A stretch of 64,000 nt of DNA from Balneola sp. (GTDB lineage Bacteria > Bacteroidota > Rhodothermia > Balneolales > Balneolaceae): positions 239,998-303,997 of the forward strand of contig JAEPPZ010000003.1 of assembly GCA_017640785.1 (NCBI GenBank). Direction: 5' to 3'. The translations under genes were made by a program, and so were the position numbers. Shown in pieces: positions 25,717 through 35,142 of this stretch. The first letter of the stretch is position 1. Each line of letters begins with the position of its first letter. The notes under the pieces are model-generated. The model saw only the letters and a list, made by a program, of their open reading frames with translations. It was not told the origin of the DNA and made no database searches.

Positions 25717-26454
25717 ATGTCAAAGAAACTACTTATTTATTCTCTATTAATCTCTCTTTCAGGATGTTCATTTTTCAAACTAACCGAGAAGCAAAACTAT
25801 AAACCGGAGTTGATCCAAGTAAAAGGTGGCTCTTTTGCATACGGAGATTTTTACGAAGGTAAAAATACAGATGCTATACCTGTTCATCAGGTAATGGTTG
25901 ATGATTTTAAGATCGGTAAATATGAGATTACCTACGAACAGTTTGACTACTTCGCTGAGAAAAGTAAGATCAAAAAACCCAAATCTGATCTGGATAAAAG
26001 GGGAAACCGCGCAGTGACTTACGTTACCTGGGACGAAGCAAAAGCTTTTTGTGAATTTTATGGATACAGATTACCCACTGAAACGGAATGGGAATACGCA
26101 GCCCGTTCAGGCGGAAAGAATCAAGTGGTATCAGGTGCAACAACTCTGGATTCGATTTATGTAGTAGCTCTGACAAAAGATGAAGACCGAAGCGAATCAA
26201 TTGAAGTTGGAACAAAACAACCCAACGATCTGGGTATTTACGACATGAGTGGCAATGTATTTGAGTGGATCGGCGACTACTATCAGTTCTATTCTATGCC
26301 TGAAAGAAAACACAGCTTGGATGAAGATGCTGTTCGTATCATTCGTGGCGGAAGTTATTATGAAAACATGCTCGCCAATCGAACTTACTGGAGAACCGGA
26401 ACTTTAAGAGATGTTCGCTCTGAAGATATAGGCTTCAGGTGCGCCGATGATTAA
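25717..26454 (+). CDS. SUMF1/FGE-fold lipoprotein, not a formylglycine enzyme
   Basis: A 245-residue lipoprotein: signal peptide with lipobox SLSGC (Cys17), then a formylglycine-generating-enzyme (SUMF1) fold. Seen are GKYEITYEQFDYFAEKS, AVTYVTWDEAKAFCEFYGY, RLPTETEWEYAARSGG, DMSGNVFEWIGDYY, IIRGGSY and the end IGFRCADD. The two active-site cysteines of true FGE are absent (the matching region reads ANRTYWRTGTLRD), so it cannot make formylglycine by the known chemistry. Structural lipoproteins of this fold include GldJ/GldK of the type IX system; this one is shorter than both. It may be a surface structural protein. Confidence 0.85.
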   Translation: MSKKLLIYSLLISLSGCSFFKLTEKQNYKPELIQVKGGSFAYGDFYEGKNTDAIPVHQVMVDDFKIGKYEITYEQFDYFAEKSKIKKPKSDLDKRGNRAVTYVTWDEAKAFCEFYGYRLPTETEWEYAARSGGKNQVVSGATTLDSIYVVALTKDEDRSESIEVGTKQPNDLGIYDMSGNVFEWIGDYYQFYSMPERKHSLDEDAVRIIRGGSYYENMLANRTYWRTGTLRDVRSEDIGFRCADD

Positions 26455-26465
26455 TTCATAGAAAT

Positions 26466-26492
26466 AAAAAAGGGAGCCGAAGCTCCCTTTAC
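26466..26492. terminator. Bidirectional terminator
   Basis: AAAGGGAGC (26469-26477), loop CGAA, GCTCCCTTT (26482-26490): a perfect 9-bp stem with A and T flanks, between the convergent SUMF1-like and acyl-CoA dehydrogenase genes. It can serve both strands. Confidence 0.93.
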
Positions 26493-26500
26493 TCACTCAC

Positions 26501-27664
26501 CTATCGAAGTAGCAACTTAGCAATTGTCATAAGTTGCATGTTCGTAGTTCCTTCATAGATCTTTCCGATCTTGGCATCTCTGTAAAATTTCTCAACGGGA
26601 TATTCTTTAACAAATCCATTTCCACCGTAAAGATCCACAGCCATGGATGCTACTCTTTCAGCAACTTCAGATGAATAATATTTTGCCATTGCAGCTTCTT
26701 TCAGGAAAGGCTGTCCGGCCATTTTCATTCTTGCTGCATTATAAACCAGCAAACGAGCTGTTTCAATATCCGTTGCCATGCGTGCTAATTGAAACTGAAC
26801 CCCCTGGAATTCAGCAATAGCTTTACCGAACTGTTTACGTTCCTGTATGTATCCCAAAGCAGCATCAAAAGCTCCCTGAGCTATACCAACCATTTGAGCG
26901 CCAATACCAATTCTTCCTTCGTTTAGCGTTTCGATAGCTACTTTATATCCCTTCCCAACATCACCTAATACATTCTCTTTAGGAACTCTGCAATCTTCTA
27001 ATAATATCTCACAAGTAGAGCTGGCTCGAATTCCCAGTTTATTCTCTTTCTTGGAAACTGAAAAACCTTCAAATCCTCTTTCTACAACAAAAGCTGTGAT
27101 GCCTTTATATCCTGCTTCAGGATTAACATTGGCAAGTACGATAAAAATATCTGCTTCGTTCGCATTCGTGATCCATAGTTTTGCTCCATTCAGAATGTAG
27201 GAATCACCATCTTCTTTGGCTTTACACTTTAACGCAAAAGCATCGCTTCCGGATCCGGCTTCAGATAAGCAATATGCTCCCACTTTTTCTGTTGCAAGCT
27301 GTGGCAAGTACTTTTCTTTCAAAAAATCAGATGCATAGTTTACAAAGGCATTATTTACCAATGTATTTTGAACATCCATAAAAACACCAACAGAACCGTC
27401 CACTTTAGATATCTGCTCTATAGCAACAACAGACATCATAAAAGTACCGCCGCCACCATTATATTTTTCAGGAATATCAATTCCCATTAAACCCATCTCG
27501 AAGAATTCCTTAATAAGACCCGGATCAAGTTTAGCGTTTTCATCCATTTCCTCTACCAAAGGCTTTATTGAGGCTTGGGCAAAATCAGCTGCGGCATCTT
27601 TTAATAATTGCTCGTCTTCTGTTAGAGTAGTTAGGGGCGGTACCAGTTGTTCTGTTGCTTCCAT
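26501..27664 (-). CDS. Acyl-CoA dehydrogenase
   Basis: FAD enzyme that introduces the 2,3 double bond into acyl-CoA esters. 387 residues, standard size. Seen are the FAD/substrate motif YCLSEAGSGSDAFALKCKA, WITNANEADIFIVLANV, the arginine region GIRASSTCEILLEDCRVP, QERKQFGKAIAEFQGVQF, and the ending DLYGGNGFVKEYPVEKFYRD with the catalytic Glu in YEGTTNMQ. The catalytic Glu at this position is that of short-chain (butyryl-type) enzymes. It lies before meaB and the mutase on the same strand with an 80-bp gap, which fits a role in short or branched acyl-CoA catabolism. Confidence 0.95.
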   Translation of the reverse strand: MEATEQLVPPLTTLTEDEQLLKDAAADFAQASIKPLVEEMDENAKLDPGLIKEFFEMGLMGIDIPEKYNGGGGTFMMSVVAIEQISKVDGSVGVFMDVQNTLVNNAFVNYASDFLKEKYLPQLATEKVGAYCLSEAGSGSDAFALKCKAKEDGDSYILNGAKLWITNANEADIFIVLANVNPEAGYKGITAFVVERGFEGFSVSKKENKLGIRASSTCEILLEDCRVPKENVLGDVGKGYKVAIETLNEGRIGIGAQMVGIAQGAFDAALGYIQERKQFGKAIAEFQGVQFQLARMATDIETARLLVYNAARMKMAGQPFLKEAAMAKYYSSEVAERVASMAVDLYGGNGFVKEYPVEKFYRDAKIGKIYEGTTNMQLMTIAKLLLR

Positions 27665-27742
27665 TAAAAATATTCTGCTTTTGAAGGTTGTAAGATTTTA
27701 AATATACGAATTGTAAGCGCTTTTCTGCTACTGTTTTTGTGT

Positions 27743-28714
27743 TTATCTGCTAATTTCTGAGCTCAAAAAATCATAGGCAGCTTTAACGGGAGTTATTTCT
27801 CCTTTTTTAATTTGTTCAACAAGCTCTGCTGCTTTTTCCTTATTTGTTTCTGATCCCCAGAGTCTCCTTAACACTTCATCTTCTACTAATCGTTTAAACC
27901 AATTTAGCTCCTGCTCTTTTCTTTGAGCTTCAAAAATTCCTTTCTCTTTTAATGCAGAAATAAATCCTTGTATTTTCTCCCAAGCTTCATCAATTCTTTT
28001 CTTTTTGATGGAGCTGACGGTCAAAAATTCCACTCCAATTCCATCGTACTTTGGAGTCAGTAAATGAAATGCGTTTTGATATTCCGTAACTGCATTTTTC
28101 GCCATCTTCTCCTGATCACCATCTGCTTTGTTGATCACAAGTATATCAATGATCTCCATGATTCCTCTTTTGATTCCTTGTAGTGAATCTCCGGCTCCGG
28201 GCAACATCAACACTAAGAAACAATCCACCATGGAAGCTACTTCAAATTCACTTTGCCCAACCCCGACGGTTTCTACCAGAATCACATCATATCCGGCGGC
28301 TTCACACAGCATCATGGACTCTCGAGTTCGTTTTGCAACACCGCCTAATGTCCCTGAGGTTGGCGAAGGACGAATAAAGGCTTCATCCTTTGAGGATAGC
28401 GTCTCCATCCTGGTTTTATCACCCAAAATACTTCCGCCCGTTGCGGGGCTACTTGGATCTACAGCCAATACCGCAACTTTCAAACCCTCTTCGATCAACA
28501 GATTTCCAAGCGCTTCTATAAATGTACTTTTTCCAACTCCGGGAACTCCTGAAATACCAACACGAATGGTTTCTTTAGACGATCTTACTTTACTGATCAG
28601 CTCCTGAGCAGTTTGTTGATCTGCCTCCCGGTTACTTTCAACCAGAGTGATGGCTTTGGCTAAATGTCGCCGTTTTCCTTCCTGAACCCCTTTTGCAAGT
28701 TCGTCAATGGTCAT
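27743..28714 (-). CDS. meaB: MeaB-type GTPase, methylmalonyl-CoA mutase chaperone
   Basis: A 323-residue G3E GTPase that protects and reloads the B12 enzyme methylmalonyl-CoA mutase. Seen are the P-loop [35 protein letters not shown] (switch region typical of MeaB/ArgK), [18 protein letters not shown] and the nucleotide motif NKADGDQ. Its start overlaps the end of the mutase gene by 4 bp, the usual MeaB arrangement, so the two are translationally coupled. Confidence 0.96.
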   Translation of the reverse strand: MTIDELAKGVQEGKRRHLAKAITLVESNREADQQTAQELISKVRSSKETIRVGISGVPGVGKSTFIEALGNLLIEEGLKVAVLAVDPSSPATGGSILGDKTRMETLSSKDEAFIRPSPTSGTLGGVAKRTRESMMLCEAAGYDVILVETVGVGQSEFEVASMVDCFLVLMLPGAGDSLQGIKRGIMEIIDILVINKADGDQEKMAKNAVTEYQNAFHLLTPKYDGIGVEFLTVSSIKKKRIDEAWEKIQGFISALKEKGIFEAQRKEQELNWFKRLVEDEVLRRLWGSETNKEKAAELVEQIKKGEITPVKAAYDFLSSEISR

Positions 28715-30855
28715 GCTTTTTGGGCTCTGATTTCATCAATTACTTTTGAAGCAGCTTTCGGAATGTTCGTACCAGGACCAAAAATTGCAGAAACACCGGC
28801 TTCATAAAGAAAATCATAATCCTGAACAGGAATTACACCACCGGCTACAATGATAATATCTCCGGCTTCTTCTTTTTTGAGGATTTTTACCAGATCCGGA
28901 ATTAAGGTTTTGTGTCCGGCTGCCAGAGTGGATACACCGATCACATGTACATCATTTTCGATGGCTTGCTTAGCGGCTTCATCGGGAGTTGAGAATAACG
29001 GACCTACATCCACATCAAAACCCATGTCTGCAAATGCGGTTGCAACTACTTTGGCTCCACGATCATGCCCGTCCTGACCCATTTTCACTACTAAAATTCT
29101 TGGTCGGCGACCTTCTTCTTCAGAAAATGCATCGATCTTTGACTTTATTTCCTGATATCCTTTATCCGATTTATACACGCTTTCGTACACTCCCTTTATG
29201 GTTTGGTTGGTGGCGGTATGTCTTCCCCAGGCCTGCTCAAGTGCTGTAGAAATTTCCCCAACTGTGGCTCTTTTTCGCGTTGCTTCCACAGCAAGATCCA
29301 GAATATTTCCTTCTCCTGATCTAGCCGCTTCGGTAATTGCCAACAAGGCTTCTTTGGTTGCTACCTTATCGCGCTTAGCTTTGATCTCATCGATCAGATC
29401 AACTTGCCCATCCCGAACTCCGGTGTTGTCGATATCTAAAATATCCACCGGATCTTCTTTTTCGTTTACATACTTATTCACACCAACTATGGTGATGTCG
29501 CCCTTATCAATTCCGGCTTGTTTAATGGCCGCGGCTTCTTCGATCTTTTGTTTTGGATAGCCTTCTTCAATAGCTTTTGCCATTCCACCCATTTCCATCA
29601 CTTCATTGATAATAGTCTTGGCTTTTTCTTTCAGATCATGAGTCATGGATTCTATAGCATACGAACCTCCGAGCGGGTCAACGGTATGCGTGATATCCGT
29701 TTCTTCCTGAATGATGGTCTGGGTATTTCTGGCAATTCTGGATGATGTTTCTGTCGGCAAAGAAATTGCTTCATCGTAACTGTTGGTATGCAAAGATTGA
29801 GTTCCGCCAAGAACTGCAGCCATGGCTTCGATGGTAGTTCTTACCACATTGTTCAATGGATCCTGAGCAGTTAATGACCAGCCTGATGTTTGGCAATGTG
29901 TTCTCAGCATCAATGATTTTTGATTCTTTGGCTCAAAGTGCTCTTTCATCAATTCTGCCCAAAGTGTTCTGGCAGCTCTGAGCTTGCTAACCTCCATAAG
30001 AAAGTTCATTCCGATCGCAAAAAAGAAAGATAATCGCGGAGCAAAAGCATCTACATCTAAACCACTTTCCACCGCCGTTTTAACATATTCCAAACCATCA
30101 GCTAAAGTAAAAGCCAATTCAAGAGCTGAATCTGCTCCGGCTTCCTGCATATGATATCCGGAAATGGAGATCGAATTAAAGCGAGGCATTTTTTCGCTGG
30201 TATATTCGATGATATCCGAAACCAATCGCATGGATTCCTGTGGTGGATAGATATAAGTATTGCGAACCATAAACTCTTTCAGAATGTCGTTCTGAATCGT
30301 TCCGCTTAATTGCTCGGTAGAAACTCCTTGTTCTTCTGCTGCAACTATGTACGCTGCCATGATCGGAATCACTGCTCCATTCATTGTCATGGAAACGGAC
30401 ATTTTGTCCAAGGGAATTCCGTCGAACAAAATCTTCATGTCTTCTACCGAATCGATAGCAACTCCGGCTTTACCAACGTCACCAACTACCCGTGGATGGT
30501 CAGAATCATAGCCCCGATGCGTTGCAAGGTCAAAAGCCACACTAAGCCCCTTTTGTCCTTTTTCGAGCGCCTGACGATAGAATTTATTCGATTCTTCTGC
30601 AGTTGAAAATCCGGCGTATTGACGAATCGTCCATGGTCGCTGAGTGTACATACTTGAATAAGGACCGCGCGTAAAAGGAAACTCTCCCGGATATCCCGGA
30701 TCGACATTTCTGTTCGAAACATCTTCTGAATCGTACAATGCCTGAATTTCAAAACCCTCAGGGCTTTGTCGGTTCAAAGATTCTGCTTTATCACCTTTTA
30801 AAAGCTTTTCTACACCTTTCTTCCAATTTTCTTTACCGGAACTATTATCTGACAT
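28711..30855 (-). CDS. scpA: Methylmalonyl-CoA mutase
   Basis: Adenosylcobalamin enzyme that interconverts methylmalonyl-CoA and succinyl-CoA. 714 residues, the full single-chain form with a catalytic barrel (about 1-550; [56 protein letters not shown]) and a C-terminal B12-binding domain (about 580-714; [20 protein letters not shown], the base-off His in DGHDRG). This suggests a homodimer rather than the alpha/beta form. With MeaB and the acyl-CoA dehydrogenase it points to propionate or branched-chain amino-acid degradation. No cobalamin riboswitch is recognisable in the 150 bp upstream. Confidence 0.97.
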   Translation of the reverse strand: MSDNSSGKENWKKGVEKLLKGDKAESLNRQSPEGFEIQALYDSEDVSNRNVDPGYPGEFPFTRGPYSSMYTQRPWTIRQYAGFSTAEESNKFYRQALEKGQKGLSVAFDLATHRGYDSDHPRVVGDVGKAGVAIDSVEDMKILFDGIPLDKMSVSMTMNGAVIPIMAAYIVAAEEQGVSTEQLSGTIQNDILKEFMVRNTYIYPPQESMRLVSDIIEYTSEKMPRFNSISISGYHMQEAGADSALELAFTLADGLEYVKTAVESGLDVDAFAPRLSFFFAIGMNFLMEVSKLRAARTLWAELMKEHFEPKNQKSLMLRTHCQTSGWSLTAQDPLNNVVRTTIEAMAAVLGGTQSLHTNSYDEAISLPTETSSRIARNTQTIIQEETDITHTVDPLGGSYAIESMTHDLKEKAKTIINEVMEMGGMAKAIEEGYPKQKIEEAAAIKQAGIDKGDITIVGVNKYVNEKEDPVDILDIDNTGVRDGQVDLIDEIKAKRDKVATKEALLAITEAARSGEGNILDLAVEATRKRATVGEISTALEQAWGRHTATNQTIKGVYESVYKSDKGYQEIKSKIDAFSEEEGRRPRILVVKMGQDGHDRGAKVVATAFADMGFDVDVGPLFSTPDEAAKQAIENDVHVIGVSTLAAGHKTLIPDLVKILKKEEAGDIIIVAGGVIPVQDYDFLYEAGVSAIFGPGTNIPKAASKVIDEIRAQKA

Positions 30856-31005
30856 GGAGTTAGTTTTTTATGGAAACTTCTATCTCCCTAAATGTACGAC
30901 TTTGAGAGAAGATTTTTAAGAATGAAAAATTATTAATCAGGAATGAATCATTCCTAATTTAAATATTATTCATACTTTATATAGTAAAGCTTATATTCGG
31001 AGATT

Positions 31006-31596
31006 ATGACCAATAGAATACTATTCTTACTTCTTTTATTTATTCTGAGTTGTGATAAGCCTGACACTTCACTTTCAGATGAAATTGAAGCCTTTTTATC
31101 TGATAATATGCCCGGGTACCAACTCATGCCTGAGAATTTTTCGAATCCGGAAATAGGAAACAGGATACCTGAATTTGAAGGAGCTATATCAAAAAGAAAA
31201 CCTTCAGGTCATAAACACATAGTAAAATTTGACTTCAATCGAGATGGAATCGATGATTACACAGCTTACGTCTTTACAGAAAACCTTACCAAAACTACTG
31301 ATGAATACAAATATTATGAGTCAAAACAGATTTTAATTTATGGAGATCAATCTGGTTTCAGTACTGATATAGTAGAATTTGGCGGAAATGAAATAGGCTA
31401 CCGAGAGAAGTATACTCATATCATTGATAGTGATTTTTGGGTAATAGAATCCGGTAATTACACCTTATCCGGAGCTAATGATACAACACTTATTATCCCA
31501 AATAATACATTGATAGGATTTGATGAGACTAGTTGTACAATTTTAATTTGGCTTGATAATAGAAATTATGAATTTCTCAGACTTAAAAATGAATAG
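31006..31596 (+). CDS. Lipoprotein of unknown function
   Basis: A 196-residue lipoprotein: signal peptide with lipobox FILSC (Cys16). The mature part has a calcium-loop-like segment FDFNRDGIDDYTAYVF at about residues 80-95, similar to the FG-GAP/VCBS-type repeats, followed by a beta-rich region and no cysteines except near the C-terminus. I do not recognise the family. It is divergent from the mutase gene and converges on cdaA with 190 bp of plain intergenic sequence after it, in which I see nothing identifiable. Confidence 0.75.
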   Translation: MTNRILFLLLLFILSCDKPDTSLSDEIEAFLSDNMPGYQLMPENFSNPEIGNRIPEFEGAISKRKPSGHKHIVKFDFNRDGIDDYTAYVFTENLTKTTDEYKYYESKQILIYGDQSGFSTDIVEFGGNEIGYREKYTHIIDSDFWVIESGNYTLSGANDTTLIIPNNTLIGFDETSCTILIWLDNRNYEFLRLKNE

Positions 31597-31784
31597 CTAA
31601 CCTTCTTATGACAGATCGGATTCTTTTAAGCTGATTAAAGACATACTGGTATTCAATTATTACTTTTTCAAAAAAATCGCAGTACTTGAAGGGTCTGCTT
31701 GCTTAAATTTTATAACTAAAAATATGCTGTCTATACAAGTAGGATATTTACGTCCATAAATAAAAATAAGTGAGTGATCAAAAA

Positions 31785-32600
31785 TCACTTCAAATTCATC
31801 TCTGTCTGGGAAGTACCAAAACTCATATCGGAATCAAATTCACCTTTGCCGAAGGTTTCTTCCATTTCGGCACGGAGTTTTTGAATAGTTAATCCACTTT
31901 TAAGCGTCCCGTTTCTGGCAAGAGAAACACGCCCTGTTTCTTCAGAGACGATCAATACTAATACATTATTGGTTTCACTAATACCAACCGCTGCACGGTG
32001 ACGTGTACCAAAAGACTGAGCAATATTCGGGTTTTGTGAGATAGGCAAATAACAACTTGCAGCTACAATTCTATTGCTCCTGATCACTACCGCACCATCA
32101 TGGAGTGGAGTGTCTTTTTGAAAAATTGTGGTAAGTAACTCTGCTTTTACAGCAGAATCAATTTTTACCCCGGCGTCTACCAAGTCTTGTAGCGAAGAAG
32201 AACGGGCAAACACGATCAGTGCTCCGGTTCTGTCTTTGGCCATTTTTTTTGTGGCATCGATCACTTCATCTATCATTTCATTTGATCCCGTTCTGGTAAA
32301 GAAGCGATCGAAGCTGGTGTTATTACCAATTCTGTATAAAAGCTTTCTGATTTCCGGTTGGAAAAGAATGAACACCGCCAGAATACCAACATCCAGAATA
32401 CTTTTGAGAATGAAATTGATCGTTTCAAAACCCAGTAAACGAATTATAAAATTGATCAAGATCACAAAAAAGATCCCGATGGTAGCCTGAATTGCAAAAG
32501 TCCCTTTGATCCATCGATACAGATATACCAGAACCCCTGCAATAATGAGGGTTTCGATGAAATCCTTTATTCCGAATTCTAAAAATCCGATGGGAAACAA
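31785..32600 (-). CDS. cdaA: Diadenylate cyclase CdaA
   Basis: Membrane-bound enzyme that makes cyclic di-AMP from two ATP. 271 residues: three N-terminal membrane helices (about residues 8-75), then the DAC catalytic domain with DTPLHDGAVVIRSN (the DGA motif) and SFGTRHRAAVGISE (the RHR motif). Cyclic di-AMP controls potassium and osmolyte balance in other bacteria. It sits 12 bp after folP on the same strand, an arrangement seen often in Bacteroidota, so the two are probably one transcript. Confidence 0.96.
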   Translation of the reverse strand: MFPIGFLEFGIKDFIETLIIAGVLVYLYRWIKGTFAIQATIGIFFVILINFIIRLLGFETINFILKSILDVGILAVFILFQPEIRKLLYRIGNNTSFDRFFTRTGSNEMIDEVIDATKKMAKDRTGALIVFARSSSLQDLVDAGVKIDSAVKAELLTTIFQKDTPLHDGAVVIRSNRIVAASCYLPISQNPNIAQSFGTRHRAAVGISETNNVLVLIVSEETGRVSLARNGTLKSGLTIQKLRAEMEETFGKGEFDSDMSFGTSQTEMNLK

Positions 32601-32612
32601 TGTAGTGGCCGT

Positions 32613-33395
32613 CTAGCGTTGTGATTGAATTGCTTGGAATATACGTAATGAATCGGAAGCTTCCTTAACATCATGCACACGAAGTATTTTTACTCCTTTC
32701 ATGAGTGCATCATAGTGAACTGAAACCGTTCCGATCAATCGATCATCAGCAGGTCTCTCATCCAGAATTTTTCCGATCATCGATTTTCGTGATGCTCCAA
32801 TTAACACAGGAACGCCAATTTTTGTGAATTTATCAAGGTGGGCGAGTAATTTTAAATTGTGCTCCTGAGTTTTGCCAAAGCCAATACCCGGATCGATAAT
32901 TATGTTCTGCACTCCTTTTGACCGTGCAAAAGCGATCTTTTTTTCAAAAAACTGAAGTAAATCTTCTATAACATTATCGTATTTTGGAGCATCCTGCATT
33001 GTTTTTGGATCTCCCTGAGAATGCATTATCACATAGGCTGCGTCATGTTCAGCTGCAAGTTCTGCCATAGCAGGAGACTTCTGTAAACCGCTTACGTCAT
33101 TTATTATACCGGCACCAACTTTCAGTGCTTGTTCAGCTACTTTGAACTTAGTTGTGTCAATAGAATAAATAAGCTCAGGGAATGTCTGAACAGCTTTTTC
33201 AAGAACAGGAATAACACGATCCATTTCTTCCTGTTCAGAAACCGGATCCGAGCCCGGACGGGTAGACTCTCCACCAATATCAATGATAGAAGCCCCATCT
33301 CTGCGCATGATATGTATTCTGTCGAGTGCGCGCTCTACATGGATATACTTACCACCATCACTGAATGAATCAGGAGTAGCATTTATGATCCCCAT
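32613..33395 (-). CDS. folP: Dihydropteroate synthase, 5' end possibly altered by a repeat
   Basis: Folate-pathway enzyme joining p-aminobenzoate to dihydropterin pyrophosphate. Seen are MGIINATPDSFSDGGKY, DIGGESTRPGS, INDVSGLQ, IIDPGIGFGKTQEHN, and LIGASRKSMIG. The ATG at 33395 is the conserved internal Met; homologues have 15-25 more residues before it. Upstream, the frame continues as coding-looking sequence (ISIPDFSTPQI before MGIIN), with no standard start codon, to a stop at 33441-33443 that lies in the arm of a hairpin repeat. The enzyme may therefore start at a rare codon such as ATT 33437 or be slightly truncated. Confidence 0.93.
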   Translation of the reverse strand: MGIINATPDSFSDGGKYIHVERALDRIHIMRRDGASIIDIGGESTRPGSDPVSEQEEMDRVIPVLEKAVQTFPELIYSIDTTKFKVAEQALKVGAGIINDVSGLQKSPAMAELAAEHDAAYVIMHSQGDPKTMQDAPKYDNVIEDLLQFFEKKIAFARSKGVQNIIIDPGIGFGKTQEHNLKLLAHLDKFTKIGVPVLIGASRKSMIGKILDERPADDRLIGTVSVHYDALMKGVKILRVHDVKEASDSLRIFQAIQSQR

Positions 33396-33437
33396 TATTT
33401 GGGGAGTGGAAAAATCTGGTATTGAGATAGTTTTAAT

Positions 33438-33498
33438 TAATTATGAATTTTAAATTATGAGTTCTGAATTCATCATTCAAAACTCATAATTCATAATT
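33438..33498. repeat. Gene-less hairpin copy of the IVS-unit terminal repeat
   Basis: A 61-bp hairpin: the left arm 33438-33470 and right arm 33474-33498 pair at 21 of 25 aligned positions, with a 3-nt loop. The reverse complement of the left arm matches the right terminal repeat of the S23/IVS unit (4823-4855) at 28 of 33 positions without a gap. It lies immediately after the ferredoxin stop codon and supplies the in-frame stop upstream of folP. It looks like a non-autonomous relative of that unit. Confidence 0.75.
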
Positions 33499-33500
33499 TC

Positions 33501-33836
33501 TTACCACTCTTCCTGTAGCTCACTTAATTTATCTTCTTTGGTTGCCCATTCATCTGCATCAGGAAGTGCATCTTGAGTTTCATTGATTACTCTGTCTTCC
33601 CACTGTTCAGCAAGACGTTCATTCAACTCAATATAATGTTCCCACTTTTCCGGCACTTCATCATCCGGATAAATAGCTTCTACCGGACATTCAGAAACAC
33701 ATGCATCACAATCAATGCACTCGTTTGGATCGATAGTAAGAAAATTAGGTCCTTCCCGAAAAGCGTCTACAGGGCAAACAGCAGCGCAATTAGTATATTT
33801 ACATTGAACACAAGGTTCAGTTACAATGTAGGGCAT
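33501..33836 (-). CDS. fdxA: 7Fe-type ferredoxin FdxA
   Basis: A 111-residue electron carrier with eight cysteines in two clusters: Cys9, Cys12, Cys17 and Cys21, then Cys40, Cys43, Cys46 and Cys50. The arrangement CVQCKYTNCAAVCP followed by CIDCDACVSECP is the 7Fe (3Fe-4S plus 4Fe-4S) type with the usual acidic C-terminal extension. Electron partner unknown. It is separated from folP only by the hairpin repeat; the hairpin sits directly after its stop, so it may double as its transcript end. Confidence 0.93.
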   Translation of the reverse strand: MPYIVTEPCVQCKYTNCAAVCPVDAFREGPNFLTIDPNECIDCDACVSECPVEAIYPDDEVPEKWEHYIELNERLAEQWEDRVINETQDALPDADEWATKEDKLSELQEEW

Positions 33837-33905
33837 TTTGTTATTTTTGTATTTTCATTAGATGATTCGGAATATCTCAGGCTGAAGCATTAGATGCAAT
33901 TCAAA

Positions 33906-35105
33906 TTATTTAAGTATCTCACTAACAGCATCAAAATTTCCATCATTTGGAGCCGGTTCAATATTCAATATTTTTGCCATAACTTCATAAAGATGAATGT
34001 TTTCGAAGCGACCTAATTTTACTTCTTCATTAAATGCAGGTCCATAGGCTACAAAAATTGCATCCATTTTAGGATTTGCATTGTCAAAACCGTGCGCGCC
34101 ACCACTTGGGTAATCACTACCCCTTGATTCAAAAAACTGCTTTGTATTTATCGTGTAACCTTCATCAGCAACCATAAGAATTTCAGGAACTCTGCTGTTA
34201 TTTTTTAAATGATAACGGTCCGGAATATCTTCCTTAAGATATACTTTGAAATTTTCTTCGTTCTTTTTCAAACTTTCAAAAACCTCTTGCTCTCCTTCTC
34301 CTTCCACATTAAACATGAGTGCAGGTGAATACGCTATGATCTCAATTTTATTCACGTCGATGAAGTCATCCAAAGTAACTTTTTTTGATGGAGACACTTC
34401 GATCATCCCGTGATCTGAAACGATCATTAAATTAATAGACTCGTTGCTTTCCAGCTTTTCCATTAAATATCCAACTAACTCATCAGCCTGTTCAATAGCT
34501 TCAATTACTTCTTCTGAATCCGGTCCGTAGCGGTGTCCCTGGCTGTCAACAAAACTAAAATAGAGCGTTCCAAATTCTACAGGATCCTGCTCCCGAGTCA
34601 TCCATTTAAGTACGGTATCAATTCTGGCTTCGTTAGGAATACTTCCATCATAACTTTTCCAGTGACTCGGTCTCATGTTTTGAATGGGAGCTTCGGATCC
34701 AATCCAGAACATTGTTCCTGCTTTTTTACCTGCTTTTTCTACGGTATTCCAAATCGGTTCACCCAAATACCAATCCGGATTTTCAACTGCTTCTCTGTTT
34801 CCCATTGAATACCTGGCATCCATTTCAGGATCGTACATATTGTTACCGATCAATCCATTATTCTCCGGATATAACCCCGTGGCTATAGCATAGTGATTTG
34901 GAAAGGTTTTCGTTGGGAAGATCGGAATCAGACCCTCTGCAGTTACACCATTTTTGATCAGGCGGTCGAAATTTGGTGTTTCTGTTTTCGTTAAATAATC
35001 TGCCCGAAATCCGTCAAAGGAGATTAGTAATAACTGTGGTTGCTCTTTTTCAGGTGAACAACCAAATAGAAGTAAAACCGAAAGTGCTAATAGAAAATTT
35101 TTCAT
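33906..35105 (-). CDS. Ectonucleotide pyrophosphatase/phosphodiesterase-type lipoprotein
   Basis: A 399-residue lipoprotein (lipobox LLFGC, Cys16) of the alkaline phosphatase superfamily, NPP branch. Metal and nucleophile blocks are LLLISFDGFRADY (first Asp), IFPTKTFPNHYAIATGLYP (the Thr nucleophile), MIVSDHGMIEVSP (Asp-His pair) and GGAHGFDNANPKMDAIFVAYGPAF (final His). Such enzymes cleave nucleotides or phosphodiesters outside the cytoplasm. The frame extends to an ATG at 35129, but the start at 35105 gives a proper signal peptide. It follows the beta-propeller lipoprotein by a short gap and may be the last gene of the surface cluster. Confidence 0.92.
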   Translation of the reverse strand: MKNFLLALSVLLLFGCSPEKEQPQLLLISFDGFRADYLTKTETPNFDRLIKNGVTAEGLIPIFPTKTFPNHYAIATGLYPENNGLIGNNMYDPEMDARYSMGNREAVENPDWYLGEPIWNTVEKAGKKAGTMFWIGSEAPIQNMRPSHWKSYDGSIPNEARIDTVLKWMTREQDPVEFGTLYFSFVDSQGHRYGPDSEEVIEAIEQADELVGYLMEKLESNESINLMIVSDHGMIEVSPSKKVTLDDFIDVNKIEIIAYSPALMFNVEGEGEQEVFESLKKNEENFKVYLKEDIPDRYHLKNNSRVPEILMVADEGYTINTKQFFESRGSDYPSGGAHGFDNANPKMDAIFVAYGPAFNEEVKLGRFENIHLYEVMAKILNIEPAPNDGNFDAVSEILK

Positions 35106-35142
35106 TGTTTTTGAATGAAAGAAGATCAACTTAAGTGATAGA

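Noticed and set aside
30856-31005. Cobalamin riboswitch upstream of the mutase gene
   Set aside because: No B12-box-like sequence or matching helices could be found in the 150-bp gap.
35106-35129. Longer start of the phosphodiesterase frame (35129)
   Set aside because: It would add eight residues before a good signal peptide; ATG 35105 fits the lipobox.
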